63,704 bases of DNA from JBLNCE01 sp050260415. Its GTDB lineage: Bacteria > Bacillota > UBA4882 > JAAYXC01. The position numbers were made by a program, and so were the translations under genes. The stretch lies in assembly GCA_050260415.1 (NCBI GenBank), contig JBLNCE010000160.1, forward strand, positions 1-63,704. Reading direction: 5' to 3'. Positions within the stretch are counted from its first letter, which is position 1, and each line of letters opens with the position of its first letter. The notes below the pieces were generated by a model. That model was not told the DNA's origin, made no database searches, and saw only the letters and a program-made list of their open reading frames with translations. Positions 42,717 through 51,839 of this stretch are shown here, piece by piece.

Positions 42717-45320
42717 CTATACCTTAAAGGTTTTGATCTCAAACGGTTTCAGAGTGATGGCGGGAACGGCAACCGACGTCTCTTCCAGGAGGTTTGTTTC
42801 CATGACGGCCCGGTCCCCCAATCCTTCTAGCGCATCCGTCACCGTTTCTCCATAAGCCTCATACATCCGGATGATCATGCGATCGCTCTTTTCCGCTTTC
42901 TTGAGGGCGGAAACGATCACATTAGGGCTTTTGTTTTTCAGGAACGAATGTTTACTGGCCAGACTGCCCTCTTTGGGATTCGCCGGGTAAGTCATAAATT
43001 GCGTGTTCAACTCCAGCCCGCGCTGTACGATCCGCCCCTCTTTCAGGCCGCCGCGCGCCGAGGTGATACAGTACTCAAAACAATGCCGCCCCTTATCCCT
43101 GGCCCCTTCAAAATCAAAGATGTAAACCGGGATCTCGGGGCTGCGCAATAGGCTGAGATATAAGACGCCTTTCGTGAGCCGATGGGCAATCAAGCCTTTG
43201 TTCAGCAAGGATACGGAATAGTTCCGGGCTTGGTTATAACAAGACACAAAGTTCAAGGCCGGCCAATCGCCGTTACCACCGCTATGTACGCCGTACTGTC
43301 CCCGATAAGCTTTCCGCTTGAGCGTCCCGTATGGAATCTCGTAATATGCCTCGTCATCCGGGGTCTGGAAACTCAAGGGAAAGGAGACCATGATCCTGGA
43401 ATTGCTTGCCTCCCAATCAATTTCCGTCTTGAAGTAAATCTTCTTAATCCCTTTGTATAGCGTGATCTCCTGCGTCCAGTCGATTTTATCGATCTTACGG
43501 CGGGGGTTGGTATAGCTCCCGTGAATCGAGATAACTTTCTGCCGTGAATTCTCAAGTATTTTGACCGTTGCCTTGGAATGGCGATGAATATTCTCCCGGA
43601 AGTAAGGCGTTGTCAGTGTCTCCCACGGGCTGCCGTAATCCTCCTCGGCTACGAGCGCGCCGGCCTCTTGGCGCAGAATCACTTCATTGAGTTCCTTGTC
43701 GTACACCTCTTGAATCCCATTCCCATCCACAACTATCCGGTAATACTCGTTTTCAATCCGGTCAGCCGGAGTTTCCCGCAAAACAGTCGCATTCTCAGTC
43801 GTGAATCTATAATAAAACACCTTGTATCCCAACGGCGGAAGCGCAGCGCCTGTGAATTTGGCTATTAACACTTTATTGGACTCGTTTTCGACAATATCGA
43901 GCGCGATAAGATCCAGTATGCGTCCTTCGCAGTCCTCAATCATTAGCCCCGTTACCTCTTGCTCGCTATCCAAAGTGACGCGTGTCTCCAAGATTGCGTC
44001 ATTGACTTCCCAGTTCAACGGGTTAAACTGTATGAATGCCTGATAACCGTCCCGGGCGGGAACCGTGATCGATTTTTCAAGAGTCTTCATGGCATCGGCG
44101 TATATTTGGCCCGCACCCAGCCGGATATCCCGTCCAGTGCTCAACAATTCCTCATAGGCGGCATCGACATGTGAAGCGGTGAGAGCATCATGAAATTGCA
44201 GGAAAGACATCATACTCCAGAGACGTTCGATCTTTTTACCAGGGTATGTCATACCATAATCACGAGCAAAAACGGCAAATTTCTCGCTCGACAGCAACAA
44301 GTCCTCCAATTCCCGATTGATTTTTTTCAGGCGATTACGAGAAACGTAACAACCGGTGGAAACCGTATTACCTTCACGCCGCGCGTCGATATCCTCAGCC
44401 GCCACATGCCCGGTATCAAGCCGTTCAAGGTAGGAACGCCCGAATTTATCGAGTAATCCACGATAAGTGGTAAATTCAAGTGTTACGCCATATTTTTGGC
44501 CATTTCCTTGTAATATCTTTATAAAATCATCATCCACCAAGGATTCCTCCGCGGTGAACTGCAATAGAAATTCCATCGCGGCGGACTGCTGCATGTTTTT
44601 GAAACAATCCTCCACCGAAACGGCGGGTGCGGATAATTTCAGGCTATAATCTTCGTTCCCGGCATTGAAACTATAATCGATGCCGGTGTTATCACAGACC
44701 CTGCACCCTTCACCCTGGCAAACCGTGCAAGCCCGGTACTTCCGGTAGTCAAAGCGTTGAACCCTTGGAATCTCCTGATAATCTGTTTTTATATAGATGA
44801 TATCCCCGTTCAGACCTTGCCAGAAGGGCTTGGCGTCGGCAAACACCCGGCTGTAGATCACCAGATTGTTGTATCCGAGTTGCCGGTAAATCTGCGGAAT
44901 TTGCGCGCTGAGACCAAAGGTGTCCGTCGCCGTCCCGACATCGGGTATCCGTCCGAAATGCTCTTGATACCACATGATGCTATAGATATGATTCCTGATG
45001 ATTGATTCTCCGTTGACCATATTGTAATCGATGATCGTCTCGCCTGCGCCCAACAGCTCCAATTTACCTTGTTGGACCAGCTGTTTAAAAAGTTGGAACC
45101 GATCCGGATTTCTATCTAAGTATTCTTTCACTGTCAATGATTGTTCAATTGAATACTTACAATCAGAGGTCGAAACAATAGCCAGCCAACGCTCAAATAA
45201 TGCTTCCTCGATTTGGGCATAGGGTCGTACCACATTCCCATGATAATAAAAATGGTTTCTAAAACAGCGGCGCCATAATGGATCCATATGATTGTCGCAG
45301 ATTACATAGGCTTTCTTCAC
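42717..45320 (-). CDS. GH38 alpha-mannosidase with zinc-knuckle insertion
   Basis: An 867-residue family 38 glycosidase. It has the zinc ligands in DNHMDPLW (His11, Asp13), the nucleophile in TATDTFGLSAQIPQI (Asp133) and FLQFHDALTASHVDAA further on, followed by the beta-sandwich C-terminal domains. There is no signal peptide, so it acts on imported oligosaccharides. Cys198, 201, 206 and 209 form CTVCQGEGCRVCDNTG, a DnaJ-like zinc knuckle not expected in the family. The GTG at 45320 follows GGAGGGGAAGTCAC; codons upstream overlap the leader. It lies 135 bp after the binding-protein gene. Confidence 0.9.
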   Translation of the reverse strand: MKKAYVICDNHMDPLWRRCFRNHFYYHGNVVRPYAQIEEALFERWLAIVSTSDCKYSIEQSLTVKEYLDRNPDRFQLFKQLVQQGKLELLGAGETIIDYNMVNGESIIRNHIYSIMWYQEHFGRIPDVGTATDTFGLSAQIPQIYRQLGYNNLVIYSRVFADAKPFWQGLNGDIIYIKTDYQEIPRVQRFDYRKYRACTVCQGEGCRVCDNTGIDYSFNAGNEDYSLKLSAPAVSVEDCFKNMQQSAAMEFLLQFTAEESLVDDDFIKILQGNGQKYGVTLEFTTYRGLLDKFGRSYLERLDTGHVAAEDIDARREGNTVSTGCYVSRNRLKKINRELEDLLLSSEKFAVFARDYGMTYPGKKIERLWSMMSFLQFHDALTASHVDAAYEELLSTGRDIRLGAGQIYADAMKTLEKSITVPARDGYQAFIQFNPLNWEVNDAILETRVTLDSEQEVTGLMIEDCEGRILDLIALDIVENESNKVLIAKFTGAALPPLGYKVFYYRFTTENATVLRETPADRIENEYYRIVVDGNGIQEVYDKELNEVILRQEAGALVAEEDYGSPWETLTTPYFRENIHRHSKATVKILENSRQKVISIHGSYTNPRRKIDKIDWTQEITLYKGIKKIYFKTEIDWEASNSRIMVSFPLSFQTPDDEAYYEIPYGTLKRKAYRGQYGVHSGGNGDWPALNFVSCYNQARNYSVSLLNKGLIAHRLTKGVLYLSLLRSPEIPVYIFDFEGARDKGRHCFEYCITSARGGLKEGRIVQRGLELNTQFMTYPANPKEGSLASKHSFLKNKSPNVIVSALKKAEKSDRMIIRMYEAYGETVTDALEGLGDRAVMETNLLEETSVAVPAITLKPFEIKTFKV

Positions 45321-45455
45321 GTGACTTCCCCTCCAAAAAAACGGCGCTCCGATAGTTACAATAAAACGATAGGTGAGATGGATCAATACCATCTCACCCA
45401 ATTTACCAAATTGGCTCACGAATCCTTCCATAACCAGCGACCCGGTACGCAAAAT

Positions 45456-46925
45456 TTACTTCTTGTTTGCCTTCTTCCAGGCGTCGTACTGGCGCTGTTT
45501 TTCCGCGACGACCTTCTCGGCGCCGGCTGCCTTCAGTTTACTGATAAACTCCGGCAGTATCTGCTCCGGATCGACCGCGCCGCAGCGCAGAACCGGATGG
45601 TATTGTTTGATTACATTGTCGCAGGCTGCTATCTCGGCCTTAACATTTACGGGATCAAAGATGAAGCCGAGATCGGGAGCGGGAATTGCCTTCTTGTTAT
45701 ATGCCTCAAAGTCTTTCCATTTTGTGGGACTCTCAGTCTCCCGCAAATAGTTCAACATCTGGTTGCCGAACATCCAGTTCATGGCGGGATTGTAACCGGA
45801 TTCAGGAATCTTTCTGATCACGTTCTCGGAAACCTTGGTATAATGCTTTCCTTCAATGCCATAATTGATTAGGTTGTTGAGGTATCTGTCGGAATTGACG
45901 AGTTCCAGGAACATCATGGCCCGCTCGGGATTCTTGGAGGTCCTGGAGATCGCTTGCAGCGAACCCATGGTCTCGGTATTGGTCATATAAACTTTGGTGC
46001 AGCTAACCTGGGCGGTCTCGAAGCCGTAGGCTTTGTTGTTCGAGTTCGTCTCCGCGGCGTAACCGGGCTTCAGGTTCATGCCGTATGCGAAGAATTTACC
46101 CTGTTTTACCTCCACTTCCTTGTCCTTGGCGGTGGCGGCGTCTTTCTTGAAGTAGCCGGCCAGGTAGAACTTGCGGGCTAAAGCATAGGCTGCTTTGAAC
46201 TCCGGGGTGGCGTATTGGATATAGTACTTCCCGTCGGGTAGCAACGTGCCGACCTCTTCGATATTGGAGACGTTCCAGGAGATGAACTGGGTTGGCGGAC
46301 AGTAGTTCTCCAGCGGAACAATCTCAGCCGGCTCGTTTTCCTTGATCGTTTTCAACATCGGCTCGATATCCGCGTAACTCTTGACCTTCGACATGTCAAA
46401 GTGATACTTGTCGGCCAGGGTTTTGTTATAGACAAATCCCACATCCCGGCCCTTCTCCTTATTGCAGGGGATCCCGTAGTTCTTGCCATTGATCTGGGAA
46501 GCCGCCAGAAAGTCTTTACCCAGAATCTTCTTGGTCTTCGGCGCGTATTTGGTAAGCAGATCGTTCAAGGGCAGGAAAGCGCCGTTCAGTGAGTATTGAA
46601 CGTAATTATTCCACCAGGAGGCTGTAAAGCAGATGTCGAAAGGCTCGCCGGCCGCGATCATCGCTCGCATCTTCTGTTCGTAGGAACCCCAATCCAGGCA
46701 GTTCAACTTCACCGTGGCGTTGATCTTGTCTTTGAGATACTTATTGACTTCCGCCTCAATCAACGCGTTGTCACGCTGTACGCCCGGCCCCAAGTAGTAC
46801 CAGACAATCTCGTACGGTGGCAACTTGGACTTTGTAGCGGCCGTGACGACGCCCACCTGGAGCAAGGTTGCCACCAAACAGGCCGCCAATGCCAGACGGA
46901 TGACCAGTTTACTCCTCTGCCTCAT
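45456..46925 (-). CDS. Sugar ABC transporter substrate-binding protein (LplA/YtcQ type)
   Basis: A 489-residue binding protein with an export signal (KLVIRLALAACLVATLLQVG). The internal LAAC could be a lipobox, but the hydrophobic stretch continues past it, so attachment is uncertain. IVWYYLGPGVQRDNALIEAE and AGEPFDICFTASWWNNYV fit the large CUT1 oligosaccharide-binding class with the DUF3502-type C-terminus. It presents oligosaccharides to the two permeases encoded just upstream. The ATG at 46925 follows GGGAGGAGTAGGC. Confidence 0.9.
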   Translation of the reverse strand: MRQRSKLVIRLALAACLVATLLQVGVVTAATKSKLPPYEIVWYYLGPGVQRDNALIEAEVNKYLKDKINATVKLNCLDWGSYEQKMRAMIAAGEPFDICFTASWWNNYVQYSLNGAFLPLNDLLTKYAPKTKKILGKDFLAASQINGKNYGIPCNKEKGRDVGFVYNKTLADKYHFDMSKVKSYADIEPMLKTIKENEPAEIVPLENYCPPTQFISWNVSNIEEVGTLLPDGKYYIQYATPEFKAAYALARKFYLAGYFKKDAATAKDKEVEVKQGKFFAYGMNLKPGYAAETNSNNKAYGFETAQVSCTKVYMTNTETMGSLQAISRTSKNPERAMMFLELVNSDRYLNNLINYGIEGKHYTKVSENVIRKIPESGYNPAMNWMFGNQMLNYLRETESPTKWKDFEAYNKKAIPAPDLGFIFDPVNVKAEIAACDNVIKQYHPVLRCGAVDPEQILPEFISKLKAAGAEKVVAEKQRQYDAWKKANKK

Positions 46926-47003
46926 GCCTACTCCTCCCAAGTTTTTTTTGCCAACCAGCTAACCCGAGATAATCCTTCACCAATCATCTCGAGTTTTCCG
47001 GTA

Positions 47004-47897
47004 CTAGCCCTTGATCGCCCCGACGACCAAGCCTTTGACGAAGAACCGCTGCAAAAATGGATAAGCCAGGACGACCGGTCCGATTGCGACGATCGCCATC
47101 GCCATCCTCGCGGTCTCGCTTGGCAGTCTGTTTATCTGTTCGGGCGAGGCATACTGCGCCATGGTGTTCAAATACTGAAGATTGTTCAGGATCTGATAGA
47201 GCGTGAACTGCACATTGTACAGGGCTTGATCGGTAATCAGCATCAAGCACAGCCACCAGTCATTCCAGTAGGCCAGGGTGTTGAAGAGGGCGATCGTCGC
47301 CAGACCGGGCAGGGAAAGCGGGATCACGATCGAGAAGAAGGTCCGTATCTCCCCGGCGCCATCGATCTTGGCCGACTCCAGGACCTCGTCCGGAATCGTT
47401 GTCATGAAAAAGGTCCGCATGATAATGACAAACCAGGCATTGATCAAATAGGGTAGGATTAACGCCCAGATGGTGTTCTGGATATGGAGGAACTTAACAC
47501 AAACAAAGTACCAGGGTACCATCCCGGCTTTGAAGATCATCGTAAAAAGTGCGAAAAAAGTAAAGAATCTCCTAAATTTAAATTCCTTGCGCGAAATGGG
47601 ATACGCAAAAAGAGCAATAATCAAAGTACTCAAAACAGTCCCAACTACGGTCACAAAAATAGTTAATATGTAAGTTCGCCCTAAAAAAGCGCTATTATTA
47701 AAAATATATTCATAACCCTTTAAAGAAAATACGTGCGGAATGACGCTATATCCATACTTTAGAATACTCTGTTCCTCTGAAAGCGAGACTCCCACCACCA
47801 GCAGGAGGGGGTAGACGCAGGTCACCGCGCACAACATGAAAAATATGTTCAGGATAAAATTCCCACGTCGGGAAATTACGTTCAGGCCATTGCTCAT
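47004..47897 (-). CDS. Sugar ABC transporter permease, LplC/YtcP type
   Basis: A 297-residue CUT1 permease with six membrane segments and the EAA-type coupling loop ESAKIDGAGEIRTFFSIVIPLSLPGLATIAL. MVPWYFVCVKFLHIQNTIWALILPY is typical of the LplC group. The ATG at 47897 is preceded by GAGGAG within the end of the upstream gene. The first third of the gene (47470-47780) is strikingly AT-rich compared with the rest. No ATPase is encoded here; these systems usually share a general MsmX-like ATPase. Confidence 0.9.
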   Translation of the reverse strand: MSNGLNVISRRGNFILNIFFMLCAVTCVYPLLLVVGVSLSEEQSILKYGYSVIPHVFSLKGYEYIFNNSAFLGRTYILTIFVTVVGTVLSTLIIALFAYPISRKEFKFRRFFTFFALFTMIFKAGMVPWYFVCVKFLHIQNTIWALILPYLINAWFVIIMRTFFMTTIPDEVLESAKIDGAGEIRTFFSIVIPLSLPGLATIALFNTLAYWNDWWLCLMLITDQALYNVQFTLYQILNNLQYLNTMAQYASPEQINRLPSETARMAMAIVAIGPVVLAYPFLQRFFVKGLVVGAIKG

Positions 47898-47911
47898 TGC
47901 GGACGCGCTCC

Positions 47912-48862
47912 TCAAAACAGAGATTTTTCCTTGTCTACTTTACGGATAAAGTAGTTGGTGACCAAAACCAGGAGAAATCCCACCACCGCCTGATATAGTC
48001 CGGCTGCGGAGGACATGCCCAAGTCGTTTGCCTCCATCAGGGCAATATATACGTAAGTATCGATGACATCGCCCACCGGTTTCAGAATGCCTTCACCCAA
48101 TCTCATGGTGGCTTGATAGAACAAACCGAAGTCCCCGTGAAAAATATTGCTAAGCGCCAGAATCGTCAGGATGATCATCAAAGGCACCAGGCTGGGTAAG
48201 GTGATTTTGGTGATCTGCTGCCACTTGCTGGCCCCATCGATCGCCGCCGCCTCGTAGTAATCGGTATCAATCGATGTGATCGCCGCCAAATAGATCACGA
48301 CACGGTAGCCCGTATATTTCCACAGATTCAGGAAGACCAGCAAGAACGGCCAAGCCGAAAGGGTGCTATACCAGTCGGGTCCCTCGACACCGAAAAGCTT
48401 CATCAACAATTGGTTCACCACGCCGTAACGGGCGTTCAAAAACGAATAGAGCAGATAACTGGCGGTGATCCAGGAGAGGAAATACGGCAATAACATGGTT
48501 GTTTGATAGAACCTGTTCAGCCGCTTATTTCGTAATTCGCTCAACGCAACGGCGATCGCGACGGAAACGACCAAGCCCAGCGCGATGAAGATTAAATTAT
48601 ATACGACGGTGTTACGGGTGATGCCGATAAAATCCGGCGAATTTACAAGAAACTTAAAATTCTTTAAACCAACCCACGGACTATTAAAAAAACCCAAACC
48701 GTAATTGATTTCTTTGAACGCAATTACCGTCCCAAACATTGGAAGATAGCTAAAAATGATAAAAAGAATGGTTCCTGGCAACATCATCAATAAGTATACT
48801 CGATTCTCTCGAATAATCTTCTTTAACTTTGATGGTCGTTTTATATATAAATCTTCCTTCAT
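47912..48862 (-). CDS. Sugar ABC transporter permease, LplB type
   Basis: A 316-residue CUT1 permease: VYLLMMLPGTILFIIFSYLP at the start, six membrane segments and the coupling loop YYEAAAIDGASKWQQITKITLPSLVPLMIIL. SNIFHGDFGLFYQATMRLGEG is characteristic of the LplB group. It is the first gene of unit A of the polysaccharide locus, about 100 nt after the promoter. There is no ATPase gene in the unit. Confidence 0.9.
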   Translation of the reverse strand: MKEDLYIKRPSKLKKIIRENRVYLLMMLPGTILFIIFSYLPMFGTVIAFKEINYGLGFFNSPWVGLKNFKFLVNSPDFIGITRNTVVYNLIFIALGLVVSVAIAVALSELRNKRLNRFYQTTMLLPYFLSWITASYLLYSFLNARYGVVNQLLMKLFGVEGPDWYSTLSAWPFLLVFLNLWKYTGYRVVIYLAAITSIDTDYYEAAAIDGASKWQQITKITLPSLVPLMIILTILALSNIFHGDFGLFYQATMRLGEGILKPVGDVIDTYVYIALMEANDLGMSSAAGLYQAVVGFLLVLVTNYFIRKVDKEKSLF

Positions 48863-48963
48863 CTATAATCACCTTTCCAAAATACTCTAAGTCGTCGCAG
48901 CAATAATTCTATAAACAAAAAATAGCCAAGTAACCTCGACGATTATATTCATATTTTGATCAA

Positions 48964-49028
48964 ATTCTACCGCGAGTGGACTGCGGAAACAAGTGATAAA
49001 CTACAGGCAAACAGTGTATAAACTATAG
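48964..49028 (-). promoter_or_regulatory. Promoter A with two-part YesN-type operator
   Basis: Minus-strand -35 TTGTTT (48992-48987) and -10 TAGAAT (48969-48964) have a 17-bp spacer. Directly upstream are two 17-bp direct repeats, CTATAGTTTATACACTG (49028-49012) and CTGTAGTTTATCACTTG (49006-48990), 22 bp apart. The second copy ends in the TTG of the -35. The same arrangement occurs at 57325-57389 and 60234-60299. Confidence 0.8.
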
Positions 49029-49042
49029 ATATGCCTATTGCC

Positions 49043-49816
49043 TTAACTTCCAACCGGGCAAGCCGCGATACATTTGCCCCAGCAACGGGCGGTCCCGTGA
49101 TACTTGGTGAAACAAGCCGGCTTGTCGACCACCGACGGCATGTTCAGAAAAACTCCGTCGGCCCTGCTGGCGGCAGGAGCAATGGCATGAAGGTTTTGCT
49201 CCGGAACCCCGCAGGCTTGTACACAAGCCAGACAGCCTTCCCCCAGACAAACAGGGGTATCCAGTAATGGATCCGCCTCCAAATGGGCGCTGGTCAGCAC
49301 GGACATCAGGCGAACCCTGGGTCCATACTGCGGCGTCACCAACAGGTTATTGAACCCGAACTCTCCCAACCCCGCCAGGACCGCCGCGTGACGGTGCGAA
49401 AACGGCGCGAAATACCCCGGGATTTTTTGCATGATATCCGCATTATGCGCGTAAGTGGCGGGGAAAGAAAGGGCGATATGACCTTGTTCTTCGAGATAGA
49501 GCGAAAGAGCCAATCCCAACTGCTCCAACTTGATATTCATCGCTTCGTAGCCGACCCGGCCGTACCAATGGAGCGACTCCACTTCCCAACGGACATCGTC
49601 ATTGGGCATCACTTCCGATTTGGCGAGCAACCCTTCCCAATCCACCAAGCGGGAAGGGAGTTTTACCGCCATGCTGATCACCGACTTGGCTTCCGGCAGG
49701 ATATCGGTGGGACGATGGCCGCGAGGCGCCCCGGTGAAACGGTCGATGCCGGCCACGCCGACCAAGGAAGCCCCCTGCCCCCTGGCAAAACTGATCAGAT
49801 CGGATTTCAGACTCAT
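49043..49816 (-). CDS. QueG-related Fe-S protein
   Basis: A 257-residue protein resembling the epoxyqueuosine reductase / reductive dehalogenase-like Fe-S group. It has the N-terminal motif GASLVGVAGIDRF and AVLAGLGEFGFNNLLVTPQYG, with cysteine clusters CLGEGCLACVQACGVPEQN and ARCWGKCIAACPVG, enough for one or two [4Fe-4S] centres. It is shorter than true QueG and may lack the HEAT tail. It is the last gene of unit B of the sugar locus. A redox role in catabolism is unproven. Confidence 0.75.
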   Translation of the reverse strand: MSLKSDLISFARGQGASLVGVAGIDRFTGAPRGHRPTDILPEAKSVISMAVKLPSRLVDWEGLLAKSEVMPNDDVRWEVESLHWYGRVGYEAMNIKLEQLGLALSLYLEEQGHIALSFPATYAHNADIMQKIPGYFAPFSHRHAAVLAGLGEFGFNNLLVTPQYGPRVRLMSVLTSAHLEADPLLDTPVCLGEGCLACVQACGVPEQNLHAIAPAASRADGVFLNMPSVVDKPACFTKYHGTARCWGKCIAACPVGS

Positions 49817-49875
49817 GGTTATACTTCCTTTCCATCTCGAAGCGATGTGATAAAGGCTTTCTCGTAATGGCGGTG

Positions 49876-50688
49876 TTACGAAAAAACTATCCTTCCGCCG
49901 ACTTCAGGCACTAAAGAAGCGATTTGCGGCGCCTCCGCTTTCAGGCCGGTGACGAAATCATTGGGGTCCCAGGTATTTTCCGCGATCATGCCCCAATGCA
50001 TCGGGATGGCCAGTCTGGGACTGGCCTCTTTGGCAAGAGTAACGGCGCTCTGACAATTCATATTGCCCCATTTACCGTTGATCGGCACCAGGAGTAAATC
50101 GACCCGGCCGGCCTCCTTGGCAAGCGTATCGTGATACTGGGTATCGCCGGTATGCCACAAGGTGATGCCGCCGATCCGAATGACGTAACCGACATAGAAG
50201 TAACCCAGCTCCTGGTCGAAAAGATCGTTATGATATGCTCTGATCGCTCTAAAACTGACCTCCGGATACTGATGGTATTGATTGCGCCCCCCTTCGCCGC
50301 GTTCCACCCCGAGGACCCTGTTTTGCGGATACCTGGCTATCCCGGCCAGTTTGACGCAGCCCGACTCCACCACCAACCGGCAATGGGGAGAGGCTTTCAT
50401 GATCTTGGGTACGCTGTCCGGGTCGTAGTGGTCCAGATGCTGATGGGTGATGAAGAGGTAGTCGACCTTCGTGAGTTCCTCCGCCTTGACCGGCGCCGGG
50501 AACAATCTTTGAAAATCCGGCAGGGACGGGCCCAGGTAAGGGTCGATCAGTATCGTGGCTTCCGCACTCTTGATCACCCAGCCGGCCTGGCCCAGCCACC
50601 ATAGAAAGATTTGGCCGGTCGCGGGCCGGGAAGCCCGGATCTCTTCACCGAGCGAGGCAATGCCGCCGAATTCGGACGTCATGATCAT
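49876..50688 (-). CDS. UlaG-like metallo-beta-lactamase-fold hydrolase
   Basis: A 270-residue MBL-fold protein with metal-binding motif THQHLDHYDPDS, then IRAYHNDLF, ITLWHTGDTQYHDTL and AIPMHWGMIAENTWDPNDF. It resembles UlaG, the cytoplasmic L-ascorbate-6-phosphate lactonase, and related sugar-lactone hydrolases. In this unit a role in opening a sugar lactone would fit the neighbouring dehydrogenase and enolase-superfamily genes, but the substrate is a guess. Its start overlaps the stop of the upstream gene. Confidence 0.8.
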   Translation of the reverse strand: MIMTSEFGGIASLGEEIRASRPATGQIFLWWLGQAGWVIKSAEATILIDPYLGPSLPDFQRLFPAPVKAEELTKVDYLFITHQHLDHYDPDSVPKIMKASPHCRLVVESGCVKLAGIARYPQNRVLGVERGEGGRNQYHQYPEVSFRAIRAYHNDLFDQELGYFYVGYVIRIGGITLWHTGDTQYHDTLAKEAGRVDLLLVPINGKWGNMNCQSAVTLAKEASPRLAIPMHWGMIAENTWDPNDFVTGLKAEAPQIASLVPEVGGRIVFS

Positions 50689-51815
50689 GAATACCGGGCG
50701 ACGACTTCTTCATCAATCTCCACACCCAACCCCGGTTTGTCCGGTACCTTAACATAACCGTTTTTGTCAATCCAGATTTTGTCTTTTAAATAAAGCTGCT
50801 GGGTTTCTACGGTCAAAAACGGCGGGTCAAACGGGTATTCGATCATGGGGCAGTTACGCAGTGACGCCACCACTTGAAGCATGGCGGCAAAATTAAGGGC
50901 GAACGCTCCCAACCCGCATACATGGGGGATGAGGATTTTTTGGAAATAATCGGCAATAATTGCAAGTTTTTTGGTGCCGGTGATCCCGATGTCGCCCAAA
51001 AAGATATCCGGCTGTAAAATATCATAGGTGTTTCTTGTGATATGCTCTTTAAACTCGTAGATATTAAGGCCATGTTCGCCTCCGGCAATATACATATCGA
51101 ACTCCGAGGAAAGCGCGGCTAATCCCTCATAATCCCGCCGTTCCAGCGGTTCCTCGAAGAAGTATACCTTTAAGTCCTGTAGTTCTTTTGCCATGAATCG
51201 GGCGGTCTCCCTGGACCACCATTCATAATTAATGGCCTTATGGTTCTGATTGGCATCCACCACAATTACCAGATCATCACCGCAGGCTTTTCGTACCGCT
51301 TCCACCACTCTAAGGTCGTCCAGATGATTGGGCCGATGCAGCCGGAGTTTGACGGCTTTAAAACCGAGCGCCATTATCTCTTGGACCTGGCGTACATGTT
51401 CTTCCGGGGACAGGAGCCGCGAGGTTGCCGCATAAACCATGATGCTGTCCCGCTGGGCGCCCAGGATTTTATGGATAGGCTGGCCGGTGACTTTGCCGAT
51501 GATGTCCCATAATGCCACATCAAATCCGCCGTAGGAACAACGGTTTATGTAGACTTCCCGTCCCAGCATGCATGAGGACCAGAACTTTTCCGCAAAAAAC
51601 GGATCCAGCCCGATCAAACATTGCAGGACATAAGGATCGGGATCGCCCGCATAGGGGCCGTACCCAACCACGCCTTCGTCGGTATGAACTTTGTAATAGG
51701 CAAAGCCATAAGAAGTTGCCGGCTGGCCATCCGGTTCAAACCAGGCAACCCTGTATTTTCCAGGCAAAGGAATGGGTTTTTTGCTCTTAACAACTTCCAC
51801 TTTGGTAATTTTCAT
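50685..51815 (-). CDS. Mandelate racemase/enolase-superfamily sugar-acid dehydratase
   Basis: A 376-residue enolase-superfamily enzyme. The capping domain ends near 130 (SYGGFDVALWDIIGKVTGQP). The barrel has the base motif KAVKLRLHRPNH, metal ligands in VIVVDANQNHKA, YFFEEPLERRDY and YIAGGEHGLN, and the C-terminal acid/base histidine in ILIPHVCGLG. Members dehydrate or epimerise acid sugars. The first base is K-x-R rather than K-x-K, which helps define a subgroup but not the substrate. It lies between a GH38 gene and an UlaG-like gene. Confidence 0.85.
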   Translation of the reverse strand: MKITKVEVVKSKKPIPLPGKYRVAWFEPDGQPATSYGFAYYKVHTDEGVVGYGPYAGDPDPYVLQCLIGLDPFFAEKFWSSCMLGREVYINRCSYGGFDVALWDIIGKVTGQPIHKILGAQRDSIMVYAATSRLLSPEEHVRQVQEIMALGFKAVKLRLHRPNHLDDLRVVEAVRKACGDDLVIVVDANQNHKAINYEWWSRETARFMAKELQDLKVYFFEEPLERRDYEGLAALSSEFDMYIAGGEHGLNIYEFKEHITRNTYDILQPDIFLGDIGITGTKKLAIIADYFQKILIPHVCGLGAFALNFAAMLQVVASLRNCPMIEYPFDPPFLTVETQQLYLKDKIWIDKNGYVKVPDKPGLGVEIDEEVVARYS

Positions 51816-51839
51816 TACGATCCTCCAGATATGTTGATT

